Shown here piece by piece: positions 7,140-14,266 of a stretch of DNA of 17,458 bases (position 1 is its first letter; each line of letters begins with the position of its first letter). The notes under the pieces are model-generated. The model saw nothing but the letters and a program-made list of their open reading frames with translations. It was not told the DNA's origin and did no database searches. The stretch spans positions 1 to 17,458 of the forward strand of contig JBGSKF010000016.1 in the NCBI GenBank assembly GCA_041741375.1, read 5' to 3'. The position numbers and the translations under genes were made by a program. This DNA comes from OFTM291 sp041741375. GTDB taxonomy: Bacteria > Gemmatimonadota > Gemmatimonadetes > Gemmatimonadales > GWC2-71-9.

Positions 7140-7220
7140 CGTCATCCCCGCGGAAGCGGGGATCCATGTAAACGAAGGATTGAGGAAGGAAAATGGATTC
7201 CCGCGTTCGCGGGAATGACG
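7140..7220. repeat. Paired palindromic REP/MITE-like element
   Basis: Two 27-base arms (7140-7166 and 7194-7220), inverted relative to each other and matching at 23 of 27 positions, flank a 27-base spacer. Each arm is itself a hairpin: ATCCCCGC-GGAA-GCGGGGAT (7144-7163) and ATTCCCGC-GTTC-GCGGGAAT (7197-7216). The CGTCATTCCCGC...GCGGGAATCCA type is a widespread palindromic repeat, similar in kind to REP/BIME or the dRS3 repeats of Neisseria. Here it lies between the propeller gene and the thioredoxin-like gene. The hairpins could also stabilise or end the upstream transcript, although no U-run follows. Confidence 0.85.
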
Positions 7221-7283
7221 GGCCGTGGTGGATGGGTGGGGGTACGGCTGGCGTTCTCTCCCGTTCTCCGCCACGTTTCCCCC

Positions 7284-7838
7284 ATGACGCACCCGGACTC
7301 CGTGTCCTCAAGGAAATTCACCCTCTGGACCGTGGTCATGGCCGCGCTGTGGGGGTGGATCCTGATTCAGCTTGCTCCCCACCTCGCGGCTGTCGTCGGG
7401 ATCGAGACCGGGAACGAGGTGGTGGAGCGGCCGCGGTTTGCGGTGACGAGTCTGGAGGGTGCTGCGATCACCGACGACACATTGCGGGGGAAGGTGGTGC
7501 TGGTGAACTTCTGGGCCACCTGGTGCCCTCCATGCCGAGTGGAGATGCCACTCCTGCAGGCCATGGCGGACCGGCATCGCGAGGCCGGCCTCGTGGTCCT
7601 CGGCCTCTCCCGCGATCTCGGTCCTCCGGAGGAGGTGCGGCACTTTCTGGCGACGCGGGACATCACCTATCCGGTTGCGATCGTCGGCCGCGATGCGGAG
7701 TCGCAGTTTGGCGGAATCCGGGGTTATCCGACCTCCTTTCTGCTGGACCGGACCGGCCGCATTCGTCACAAGGCCCTGGGCCCGCTGGCCATGCTATCCT
7801 TCGAGCCCGCTGTGCGGCGGCTTCTCTCCGAGCCGTGA
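7284..7838 (+). CDS. Membrane-anchored TlpA/ResA-like thiol-disulfide protein
   Basis: 184 residues. An N-terminal hydrophobic segment (about 14-37) anchors a periplasmic thioredoxin-fold domain with the WCPPC motif (80-84; Cys81 and Cys84), preceded by VVLVNFWATW, and the cis-Pro loop GYPTSFLLD (137-145, Pro139). Members reduce or isomerise disulfides, for example in cytochrome c maturation or periplasmic protein repair. The ATG at 7284 is taken because longer in-frame openings would translate the REP-like element. No clear Shine-Dalgarno is present, and a GTG at 7302 is a possible alternative. The hybrid kinase gene follows 34 bases downstream, so the two are probably co-transcribed. No cytochrome biogenesis genes are seen here. 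Confidence 0.88.
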   Translation: MTHPDSVSSRKFTLWTVVMAALWGWILIQLAPHLAAVVGIETGNEVVERPRFAVTSLEGAAITDDTLRGKVVLVNFWATWCPPCRVEMPLLQAMADRHREAGLVVLGLSRDLGPPEEVRHFLATRDITYPVAIVGRDAESQFGGIRGYPTSFLLDRTGRIRHKALGPLAMLSFEPAVRRLLSEP

Positions 7839-7872
7839 GCCTGGTGTGATCCCCTGCCTTTCGTGAGGCGTG

Positions 7873-9825
7873 ATGTCCGCTGATTCGACTGATTCGACGC
7901 CGCGCTCCTGGAAGGAATCGAGCCCGGCTCCTCCAACCTGGAGGCGGCCCGGTCGTGGTTTGCTGGTGGCGGTGGTCATTCTCTTCTTCGTTCCCCTGCT
8001 GCATCCCGCCATCCGGCCCGCTGTCGGGGTGACCTCGCACCTGCTCTGGTTTGTACATGCGGTTCCCGTGGTGGTCGCGGGGTACCTGGGAGGATTCCGG
8101 CGCGGCTTGCTGGTGGCCCTGGGAAGCGGAGTCATGGTCTGGCTCTTCGAGGGATGGTTCGGCGAAGGGTATGGGCACGGCGCCGACCTGGCCACACGCA
8201 ACGCGATGGGAATCGCGGTCGGCGTCATCGGCCTTCTCGGAGCGTGGCTCGGCTGGTATCTCCGCACCGCTGAGCGGGCCCGGCGGACGGCGCGGGACAT
8301 CATGTCGGTGGCTCTCGACACCTCGCCCGATGCGATGCTGCTGGCCAATGAATATGGAGAGATCCGGTACGTGAACGACAAGGCCCGTTCGCTTTTTGCC
8401 CTGCCGGAGGGTGCCGAGGGGTCGATCCGTGCGCTGATTCCCGGGGCGGATGGAGCTCCGCTGGCGTCGGCCATGCCCAAGGGAGAGTGGAGTGCCGTGC
8501 TTCCGCTGCCCGACGGGCGACGGCTGCCGGCCGACATCGTGTCGAGTCCGGTGACGAGTGAGGACGGCCACCTGCTTGGCTGCCTCTTCTCCATCCACGA
8601 CCGATCGGCCGAGCTGCGGATGGCGGCGGAGGCGCGTCGCCAGGAGGCGCTGGTGGATCTCGGCATGCTGGTCTCGGGCATCGCGCATGACCTCAACAAT
8701 CCGATCGCCAGCGTGCAACTCCATTGCGAGGTTCTGGCCCAGTGGAATGAGCACCTTCCGCCCGAGGCCCGGAAAACGATGGAGGTGATCCGGGAGGAGG
8801 GCGCCCGGGCTTCGCTTCTGGCGCGGCGGCTCCTCGAGCGGAGCCGGGGACGTGAGGCCCCGCTGACGACGGTCAACCTGAACGAAGTGGTGCGCCGGTC
8901 GGTGCGCGCCCATGAGCCGCAGTTCGCCGCTCACGGCGTGCGGGTGGAGATGGTCCTCGAGGAGGAGGATCCCCCGATCCTGGTGGAGGTGGTCGCGGGG
9001 GAGTTGGAGCGGATCCTGGGGAATCTCCTGCTGAACGCCGAGTTTGCCATGCATCGGAACAGCGGGGGAGGGCGGATCCGCCTCTCGACCGCCTGGGTGG
9101 ATGGGATCGCCCTCCTGACCGTGGAGGATGACGGGCCCGGGGTGCCCCCGGAGCTCAAGGAGACGCTCTTCGACCCCTTCGTGACCACGAAGGGCAACGA
9201 GGGAACCGGACTCGGACTCGCCCTGGCCCGCCGGCTGGCCCGGTTGCGGGCGGGTGACCTGGTGCTTGTGGAGTCGGGACTGGGCGGCGCGGCGTTTCGT
9301 CTGTCGCTGCCCGGGGTACGCGGGACCAGGATGCCGGAGAGCGGATCCCCCGGTGACCGGGCTCCTGATCAACATCCGGCACCCACCCAGCTTCTGGTGG
9401 TGGATGACGAGCCCGCGATTCTCTCGGCCCTGGAACGTTACCTGGCCGGGCAAGGGTATGAGGTTCACGTGGCGACGAGCCACGCCGAGGCGATCAGAAT
9501 CGCCCGGACGGTTCCGATCGATGCGGTGCTCTGCGATCAACGGCTTGGCGAGGAGCGGGGCATCGACCTGCACCGCGCCCTGGGCGGTCTCCGGCCCGGG
9601 CTGGTGTCCCGCTTCATTCTGATGAGCGGGGATCCTTCCCAGCCCGAGACGGTGGCCTTTGCCCGGGAAACGGGGGCTCCGGTGCTTGCCAAGCCCTTCG
9701 ACCTCGACGAACTCCTCACGGAGTTGCAGCGGCTGGCGGTTCAGCCCCGGCCGGTGGCCCCTGCGGTCTCACCCTCGGTTCCCCTCCCTCTGGCGGAAGC
9801 CGGGGACACTTCCTCCCGGTCGTGA
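7873..9825 (+). CDS. Membrane hybrid sensor histidine kinase with PAS and C-terminal receiver
   Basis: 650 residues. The ATG at 7873 has GAGG four bases upstream; a GTG at 7870 would be too close to it. Four hydrophobic segments (about 29-45, 53-73, 77-95, 111-130) are followed by a PAS-like domain (about 140-245). The kinase core has the H-box GIAHDLNNP (phospho-acceptor His272), the N-box GNLLLNAEF (383-391), the G1 box EDDGPGVPP and the G2 box GTGLGLALA. A receiver domain follows after about residue 505, with the acidic pair Asp511-Asp512, phospho-acceptor Asp555 (LCDQR) and Lys607 (AKPF). There is no DNA-binding output or HPt domain, so a partner regulator must be encoded elsewhere. The signal is unknown; co-transcription with a TlpA-like gene hints at redox or envelope sensing, which is inference only. 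It ends one base from the convergent minus-strand gene. Confidence 0.92.
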   Translation: MSADSTDSTPRSWKESSPAPPTWRRPGRGLLVAVVILFFVPLLHPAIRPAVGVTSHLLWFVHAVPVVVAGYLGGFRRGLLVALGSGVMVWLFEGWFGEGYGHGADLATRNAMGIAVGVIGLLGAWLGWYLRTAERARRTARDIMSVALDTSPDAMLLANEYGEIRYVNDKARSLFALPEGAEGSIRALIPGADGAPLASAMPKGEWSAVLPLPDGRRLPADIVSSPVTSEDGHLLGCLFSIHDRSAELRMAAEARRQEALVDLGMLVSGIAHDLNNPIASVQLHCEVLAQWNEHLPPEARKTMEVIREEGARASLLARRLLERSRGREAPLTTVNLNEVVRRSVRAHEPQFAAHGVRVEMVLEEEDPPILVEVVAGELERILGNLLLNAEFAMHRNSGGGRIRLSTAWVDGIALLTVEDDGPGVPPELKETLFDPFVTTKGNEGTGLGLALARRLARLRAGDLVLVESGLGGAAFRLSLPGVRGTRMPESGSPGDRAPDQHPAPTQLLVVDDEPAILSALERYLAGQGYEVHVATSHAEAIRIARTVPIDAVLCDQRLGEERGIDLHRALGGLRPGLVSRFILMSGDPSQPETVAFARETGAPVLAKPFDLDELLTELQRLAVQPRPVAPAVSPSVPLPLAEAGDTSSRS

Positions 9826-9826
9826 A

Positions 9827-10474
9827 TCAGACGCCGAAACAGTAGAAGAGTCCGTTCCCTCCGGTTCCCTGCAGATCCTGTTGACCGCATCCCCGGGAGG
9901 GGTGGGCCGAGTTCCAGGACGTGGGGAACTGCCCGCCTCCCTGCCGGTCGTGGTGGCCCACGCGGGCGCTCCCGGCTCCGTTGCTGGTCCAGTTGCGGCA
10001 GGTCGTGTCCTCGGTGCCGGGGTACGCTGTGCCGTCGGGCTGAGAGCCGGTGAGCATGTCGTGCCGGTTGGGGGAGTCGCCCCGTCCGTTGATGACGCCG
10101 CCCTTCTCGGTGATCACGGTCTGCTTGGTGAGGTTGTTGCTCTCGCCGTGCAGCTCCTCCACGCTACCCGCGATCCGGATCCCGGCCTGATTGTACCAGG
10201 GTCCGGTTCCGATCCGGTCCCGCGCGTTGACCGCGGCGGACGTGTCGGTGGCGGTGGCGCTCAGGTAGGCACGCCAGGTAAGACTGGTGGCGCCCACGGC
10301 GGCGGCGAGTTCGGTGCAGTGGCGGTCGGCGCCGGCCAGGCCGCCGAGGTTGGCTCCGTCGCCGGATCCGATGCTGGTGACGAAGAAGTTCATCTTCGGG
10401 TCGGGGCCCTGGGCGGCCAGTGACGGGGTGGCCACGAGGGCCAGACCCAGGAGGGTGAGAGGGTGTCTGGTCAT
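9827..10474 (-). CDS. Exported DUF1554-like (endostatin/lectin-like fold) protein
   Basis: 215 residues. The ATG at 10474 is fixed by AAGGAG seven bases upstream and by a good signal peptide (LTLLGLALVATPSLAAQ, residues 6-22); longer in-frame readings would run into repeats. The mature part opens MNFFVTS-G-GDGANLGGLAGAD-HC, continues with WRAYLS, and ends GCGQQDLQGTGGNGLFYCF, matching the secreted DUF1554-type domain known from Leptospira and environmental bacteria. The four Cys (53, 159, 196, 212) probably form two disulfides. Function is unproven; members are sometimes called lectins. It is convergent with the hybrid kinase and divergent from the gene at 11013. No convincing promoter was found. 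Confidence 0.8.
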   Translation of the reverse strand: MTRHPLTLLGLALVATPSLAAQGPDPKMNFFVTSIGSGDGANLGGLAGADRHCTELAAAVGATSLTWRAYLSATATDTSAAVNARDRIGTGPWYNQAGIRIAGSVEELHGESNNLTKQTVITEKGGVINGRGDSPNRHDMLTGSQPDGTAYPGTEDTTCRNWTSNGAGSARVGHHDRQGGGQFPTSWNSAHPSRGCGQQDLQGTGGNGLFYCFGV

Positions 10475-10567
10475 GGTGGTGCTCCTTCGGCGGGGAACGA
10501 GTCGCGGGGAGGGTGCCTTTCTGGAATGTATGCGGTCCGCGTCGTGAGGGCGAGACGGGGGTGTTGG

Positions 10568-10597
10568 AACCACGAAAAACACGAAAGGCACGAAATG
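10568..10597 (+). repeat. CACGAA-type dispersed short repeat, copy 2
   Basis: AACCACGAAAAACACGAAAG, then GCACGAAATG: three near-tandem units of 9-10 bases built around CACGAA. It is related to 1950-1977 in the same orientation and to 10813-10841 in the opposite orientation. Confidence 0.6.
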
Positions 10598-10724
10598 TGG
10601 GTCCTGATCCGGGAAGGCGTACGGTGTCCACCGCGAAGAGGATGGGGTGGAGTCGATCGTGGTGTTCGCGGTGCGGCTGGGAGGACGTTGAAGGCGATCA
10701 ACGGCCGCTGGCCTCGGGAATGAG

Positions 10725-10760
10725 AACATGGATGAACAGGATGGACAGGATGAATGGGAG
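10725..10760 (+). repeat. Nine-base tandem repeat (ATGRACAGG type)
   Basis: Three consecutive nine-base units, ATGAACAGG (10732-10740), ATGGACAGG (10741-10749) and the degenerate ATGAATGGG (10750-10758), are preceded by AACATGG. All frames are readable through it, which produces misleading open frames. Confidence 0.6.
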
Positions 10761-10796
10761 TAGAGGCGTTCGCTGCAATGACGCTCCCGATGTGCG

Positions 10797-10810
10797 ATCG
10801 GGATCCCGAT
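10797..10810. repeat. 14-bp perfect palindrome
   Basis: ATCGGGATCCCGAT reads identically on both strands and sits between the nine-base repeat and the third CACGAA copy. It could be a remnant of a GATCGGGAT-type dispersed repeat or an operator half-site pair. No regulator is implied by the context. Confidence 0.4.
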
Positions 10811-10812
10811 TT

Positions 10813-10841
10813 CCTTCGTGCTTTTCGTGGCTTCGTGTGAG
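10813..10841 (-). repeat. CACGAA-type dispersed short repeat, copy 3 (inverted)
   Basis: On the minus strand this reads CTCACACGAAGCCACGAAAA, then GCACGAAGG, sharing its opening and unit order with copy 1 (1950-1977). It is inverted relative to copies 1 and 2. Confidence 0.6.
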
Positions 10842-10879
10842 CAATCCACGCGGGTGAAGTATTCCGCCCCTACGTCCCT

Positions 10880-10907
10880 CTTCAAACTTCAAACTTCGAA
10901 CTTCGAA
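10880..10907 (+). repeat. Heptanucleotide tandem repeat (CTTCRAA)
   Basis: Four perfect seven-base units, CTTCAAA twice and CTTCGAA twice, are followed by a decayed fifth (CTTCCCA). Together with the array at 17303-17365 it is the second heptanucleotide array in the window, similar in kind to the STRR repeats known from cyanobacteria. Confidence 0.7.
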
Positions 10908-11012
10908 CTTCCCACCGTCTCCCCCCGACACCCCTTGCTGGCGCGACCCGCGTCCGGGGCGTAGTTTCAAGCGAGGTTGTCTTCCCACCCACCGTTCGCG
11001 AGGAGTTGGTTC

Positions 11013-11594
11013 ATGAGAGTGATGCCCGGCCTTGGTCTCGTTGCCCTGATCGCCGGGGGGCTCCCCGCGCAGGAGCTTCCCACCCCCGCCCAGCAGATCG
11101 CGAGCGCGGTGCTCCCGCTGCCCGAAGCGTTCCGGGACGGGGCCACGGTGCTCGGTTACCGGACCCCCGGCGTGCTCAGCGAGCTCCGCAAGGGGACCAA
11201 CGGAATGATCTGCCTCGCCGACAATCCGGCCGTCGCGGCCTTCCAGGTGGCATGCTATCACGAGGCGATGGAACCGTTCATGGCCCGGGGCCGAGCACTT
11301 CGGATCGAGGGGGTCGAGGGGGACCAGGTGGACACGGTCCGGTTCCGCGAAGTACGGGAGGGGAAGCTGCCGGTGCCCTCGGGCCCCGCCTCGCTCTACT
11401 CCCTCACGGGGCCCGCCGGGAGCTGGGATCCCGCCACCAACGAAGTGACCGGGGTCCGGCCGCTCTATGTGGTCTACATCCCCAACGCCACCGAGGAGAG
11501 TTCGGGGATTCCCGCCCGTCCGGCCCCCGGAGTACCGTGGCTGATGTTCCCCGGCACTCCCAAGGCGCACATCATGTTCGTTCCGCGCATGTAG
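11013..11594 (+). CDS. Small exported protein of unknown function
   Basis: 193 residues. ATG at 11013 has GAGGAG seven bases upstream; a TTG at 10977 in the same frame lacks such a site. A signal peptide (MRVMPGLGLVALIAGGLPAQ) precedes a mature domain without membrane segments. Recognisable stretches are LPLPEAFRDGATVLGY, GTNGMICLADNP, FQVACYHEAMEPFMARG and, near the end, PWLMFPGTPKAHIMFV. Two Cys in the mature part (in MICLAD and VACYHE) could pair. I do not recognise a named family; the length and clean domain suggest a conserved secreted protein rather than a remnant. It is followed by hairpins, and its own transcript may end before the propeller operon. Confidence 0.75.
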   Translation: MRVMPGLGLVALIAGGLPAQELPTPAQQIASAVLPLPEAFRDGATVLGYRTPGVLSELRKGTNGMICLADNPAVAAFQVACYHEAMEPFMARGRALRIEGVEGDQVDTVRFREVREGKLPVPSGPASLYSLTGPAGSWDPATNEVTGVRPLYVVYIPNATEESSGIPARPAPGVPWLMFPGTPKAHIMFVPRM

Positions 11595-11599
11595 GGAGC

Positions 11600-11616
11600 C
11601 GGGGACGCGTTCCCCG
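11600..11616 (+). terminator. Possible hairpin terminator after the 193-aa protein gene
   Basis: CGGGGA-CGCGT-TCCCCG forms a six-bp G+C-rich stem six bases after the stop codon. A second stem, CGCTCC...GGAGCG, follows near 11638-11657. Neither has a U-run, so intrinsic termination is uncertain; high-G+C bacteria often use such stems with Rho. Confidence 0.3.
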
Positions 11617-11778
11617 TACCCCGACCTCCCTCCCCCGCTCCTGAAACCGGGAGCGCATCCCGCTCGTTGGGAGGAAGGACCCGCCGCGCTGGCAACATTG
11701 CCCGCACCACGTAGATTCCGTGGCGGTCCCGGTTGGATTTCTGGATGACCTCCTCCTCCACGCACGCAGGAGCACATC

Positions 11779-14229
11779 ATGGTTCGGACCTCTCGATGGA
11801 CCTCCACCGCCTTTGGGTTCGTGGCCGGTCTGATCTCCCTCACGTCGCTCGCTGCCCAGACCCGGGCTGGAGATGGTCCCAACCCCATGGCCCGCCTTGG
11901 GTTCGGCTCTGCCGTGGCGATGGCGGGGGACCAACTCCTGGTGGGCCGTCCCGGCGCTGTGGCCGGATTCCCGATGCCGGTGGTGCAGGCGGGTGCCGTT
12001 CACCTCTTCTCGGCGAGGAACGGGAGCTGGTCCGAAGTGGGGAGTTTTGCCGGATCGGGAACCGGAGTGGGAGACGGGTTCGGTGGAGCCCTGGCGGTAG
12101 CGGGAGAGTGGCTGGTCGTGGGTGCTCCGGGGAGCGATGAGGGACGGGGCGCCGCATTCGTCTATCAGCGCGCCGCCACGGGATGGACCGAGCGGGCCCG
12201 CCTGGTCTCGGCCGCCGCGGGAGCCGGTGCCGGTGTCGGCTCCGCCGTAGCCCTCGCGGGCGACGTGGTCCTGCTCGGAGCCCCGAACGACGCGGGAGGG
12301 ACCGGGAAGGTGTACGCCTTCCGCCGAGGTGCCGACGGGACCTGGGCTGCGGCAGGAACACTCTCCGCCGACCTGACCGTGGGTGACCGTTTCGGCGCCG
12401 CTCTCGCCTTCGATGGAGAGCGCGTTCTGGTCGGTGCTCCCGGACCCGGCGCCGGTGGTTTTCTCGGCGGCGGCCAGCCGAAGGAGGGGGCGGTGTTCGC
12501 TTTCCGTCGAGCGGGTGCCGAATGGAGCGGCGAGGGTCGGCTGGCTCCCGCGTCGGGTGAGATGCGCGGCTTCGGAAGCGCGGTTCTGATCAGCGGCGGA
12601 GAGGCGTTCGTGGGGAGCCCCTTCGGAAACGGCATGGCCGGGGGTCTCCAGATGCATGCCCGTGGGGATTCGGGCTGGGGTCCGGGCCGGGTGATCACCC
12701 CCTCCTCGGCGTCGGGACCCGCGATGTTCGGGAGCTCCATCGTTCGGGCCGGGGATGATCTCGCGGTGGGTGCTCCGCTGAGCGGAGGGGGTGCCGGTGC
12801 GGTGCACATCCTCCGTCGAGGATCGGACGGCAACTGGTCCGAGAGCCAGAAGCTCAGCGTCCCGATGTCCGGCGTGGGCGTCGGATTCGGGTCGGCGATG
12901 GACGGCGCGGCGGGCATTCTCGCGGTAGGGGCTCCCTCGGACGACTTCTTCGAAGGGAAGGGGAGAATCTACTCCCGCGGTGCCGGCGGCCAGTGGGCGG
13001 AAACTGCCACGGTGGTGGACAACACGCCCTACCTGCAGGCGATCACCGGGGGCGAACGGCGCTGTGAGGAAGGGAAGGTGGAGGTGTTCACGTGCCAGGA
13101 CGTTGATGTGGTGTCCTTCCTGCCGACGAGCGCCTTGGGTGCCAAGCGCGGCATCATGGTGAACGACCTCTGGGGATGGGCTCATGCCGGGAGCGGGCGC
13201 GAGTTCGTCCTCATCGGCCGGTTCGACGGGACCTCCTTCGTGGAGATCACCGATCCCGCCAATCCGGTATACCTCGGGAATCTGCCCCTGCACGAGGGGG
13301 CACACCCCAACCTGTGGCGGGATATGAAGGTCTACCGGGACCACGCCTTCATCGTGTCGGATGGCGCGGGACCCCACGGGATGCAGGTGTTTGACCTGAC
13401 CCAGCTGCTCTCGGTGACGAACGCCCCCGCCACGTTCGCGGAAACGGCCCACTACGACGGCATTGCGAGCGCGCACAACATCGTGATCGACGAGGCGTCG
13501 GGCTTCGCCTATGCGGTGGGGGCCAGCATGGGAGGGGAAACCTGCGGCGGCGCCCTCCACATGATCGACATCCGGAGTCCCACGGCACCCACCTTCGCCG
13601 GCTGCTTCGGGGATCCCGCCACCGGCACCGCCCGGACCGGCTACACCCACGACGCACAGTGCACCGTATATCATGGGCCGGACACCCGGTACCAGGGGCG
13701 GCAGATCTGTTTCAACGCCTCCGAGACCGCGATCGGCATCGCCGACGTCACCGACAAGAAGAACCCCAAGGCGATCTCCAACGCCACGTACCCCAACGTG
13801 GGTTACTCGCACCAGGGGTGGCTGAGCGACGACCACAAGTACTTCTACCTGGACGATGAACTCGATGAACTGGCCGGCACGGTTGGCCGGACCCGGACCC
13901 TGGTGTGGGACGTGACCGATCTCGATGATCCGGTTCTGGTCCGGGAGTTCCTCGGCGAAACGGCGGCCTCGGATCACAATCTGTACGTGAAGGGCCGGTA
14001 CATGTACCAGTCCAACTATGCGGCGGGCCTCCGTATCATCGACATCGGCGATCCCACCGCACCCCGTGAGGTGGGACACTTCGACACGGTTCCTCTCGGC
14101 AACAATTCCGCGGGATTCACCGGGTCGTGGAGTAACTATCCGTATTATCCCAGCGGCCTCATTGCGGTGTCCAGCATGCGGGAGGGCCTCTTCATCCTTC
14201 GTCACCGTCCCCGCGCGCCGATTCCCTGA
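11779..14229 (+). CDS. Exported FG-GAP propeller fused to a choice-of-anchor-B (LVIVD-like) domain
   Basis: 816 residues. ATG at 11779 has AGGAG six bases upstream. A signal peptide (FGFVAGLISLTSLAAQ, about 12-27) is followed by about seven FG-GAP-like blades between residues 35 and 410, each with an FGSAVA-xx-GD-x-L-x-VGAP pattern and often ending in a YAFRR/FVYQR-like strand: a likely seven-bladed, integrin-alpha-like propeller. From about residue 430 the sequence switches to the choice-of-anchor-B type, with LVIVD-like strands (GTSFVEITDPANPVYLGNL, GMQVFDLTQLL, LHMIDIRSPTAP, LRIIDIGDPTAP), AHNIVID, YTHDAQC, YSHQGWLS and DHNLYVKG. Such domains are found in surface or secreted proteins. Function unknown. 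It is the first gene of an operon of three propeller proteins, with a 37-base gap to the next gene. Confidence 0.88.
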   Translation: MVRTSRWTSTAFGFVAGLISLTSLAAQTRAGDGPNPMARLGFGSAVAMAGDQLLVGRPGAVAGFPMPVVQAGAVHLFSARNGSWSEVGSFAGSGTGVGDGFGGALAVAGEWLVVGAPGSDEGRGAAFVYQRAATGWTERARLVSAAAGAGAGVGSAVALAGDVVLLGAPNDAGGTGKVYAFRRGADGTWAAAGTLSADLTVGDRFGAALAFDGERVLVGAPGPGAGGFLGGGQPKEGAVFAFRRAGAEWSGEGRLAPASGEMRGFGSAVLISGGEAFVGSPFGNGMAGGLQMHARGDSGWGPGRVITPSSASGPAMFGSSIVRAGDDLAVGAPLSGGGAGAVHILRRGSDGNWSESQKLSVPMSGVGVGFGSAMDGAAGILAVGAPSDDFFEGKGRIYSRGAGGQWAETATVVDNTPYLQAITGGERRCEEGKVEVFTCQDVDVVSFLPTSALGAKRGIMVNDLWGWAHAGSGREFVLIGRFDGTSFVEITDPANPVYLGNLPLHEGAHPNLWRDMKVYRDHAFIVSDGAGPHGMQVFDLTQLLSVTNAPATFAETAHYDGIASAHNIVIDEASGFAYAVGASMGGETCGGALHMIDIRSPTAPTFAGCFGDPATGTARTGYTHDAQCTVYHGPDTRYQGRQICFNASETAIGIADVTDKKNPKAISNATYPNVGYSHQGWLSDDHKYFYLDDELDELAGTVGRTRTLVWDVTDLDDPVLVREFLGETAASDHNLYVKGRYMYQSNYAAGLRIIDIGDPTAPREVGHFDTVPLGNNSAGFTGSWSNYPYYPSGLIAVSSMREGLFILRHRPRAPIP

Positions 14230-14266
14230 GGTGGTCACGGTGTCGTACCTTACTTGTGGTGATCAT

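Larger units (their letters stand above)
10475..11012. other. Repeat-rich divergent intergenic region, no gene
   Basis: The 538 bases between two divergent genes hold four different short repeat modules and a 14-bp palindrome, listed separately, but no frame with start signals and family resemblance. Open frames on both strands here translate the repeats. Promoters for both flanking genes should lie within it; the only candidate seen ahead of 11013 (TAGTTT, 10962-10967) has no acceptable -35 at 16-18 bases. Confidence 0.6.

Noticed and set aside
7074..7283. In-frame upstream extension of the TlpA-like gene
   Set aside because: It would translate the REP/MITE-like element and place the membrane anchor far from the N-terminus; the ATG at 7284 is more reasonable.
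7663..9573. Minus-strand open frame of more than 600 codons opposite the hybrid kinase
   Set aside because: The kinase on the plus strand has every expected motif; the antisense product is low-complexity and unlike any family.
10475..10885. Upstream extension of the DUF1554-like gene on the minus strand
   Set aside because: The ATG at 10474 has a clear ribosome site and starts a signal peptide; the extension reads through repeats.
10935..10967. Promoter TTGCTG / TAGTTT ahead of the gene at 11013
   Set aside because: The spacing is 21 bases, outside the usual 16-18, and both boxes are weak.
11690..11717. Promoter TGGCAA / TAGATT ahead of the FG-GAP gene
   Set aside because: The -35 matches only three of six positions; not better than chance in this composition.
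11572..14238. Very long minus-strand open frame opposite the FG-GAP/choice-of-anchor-B gene
   Set aside because: It is the antisense shadow of a clear gene; no start signal, no family resemblance, and rich in Gly/Pro/Arg/His as expected from reversed high-G+C codons.
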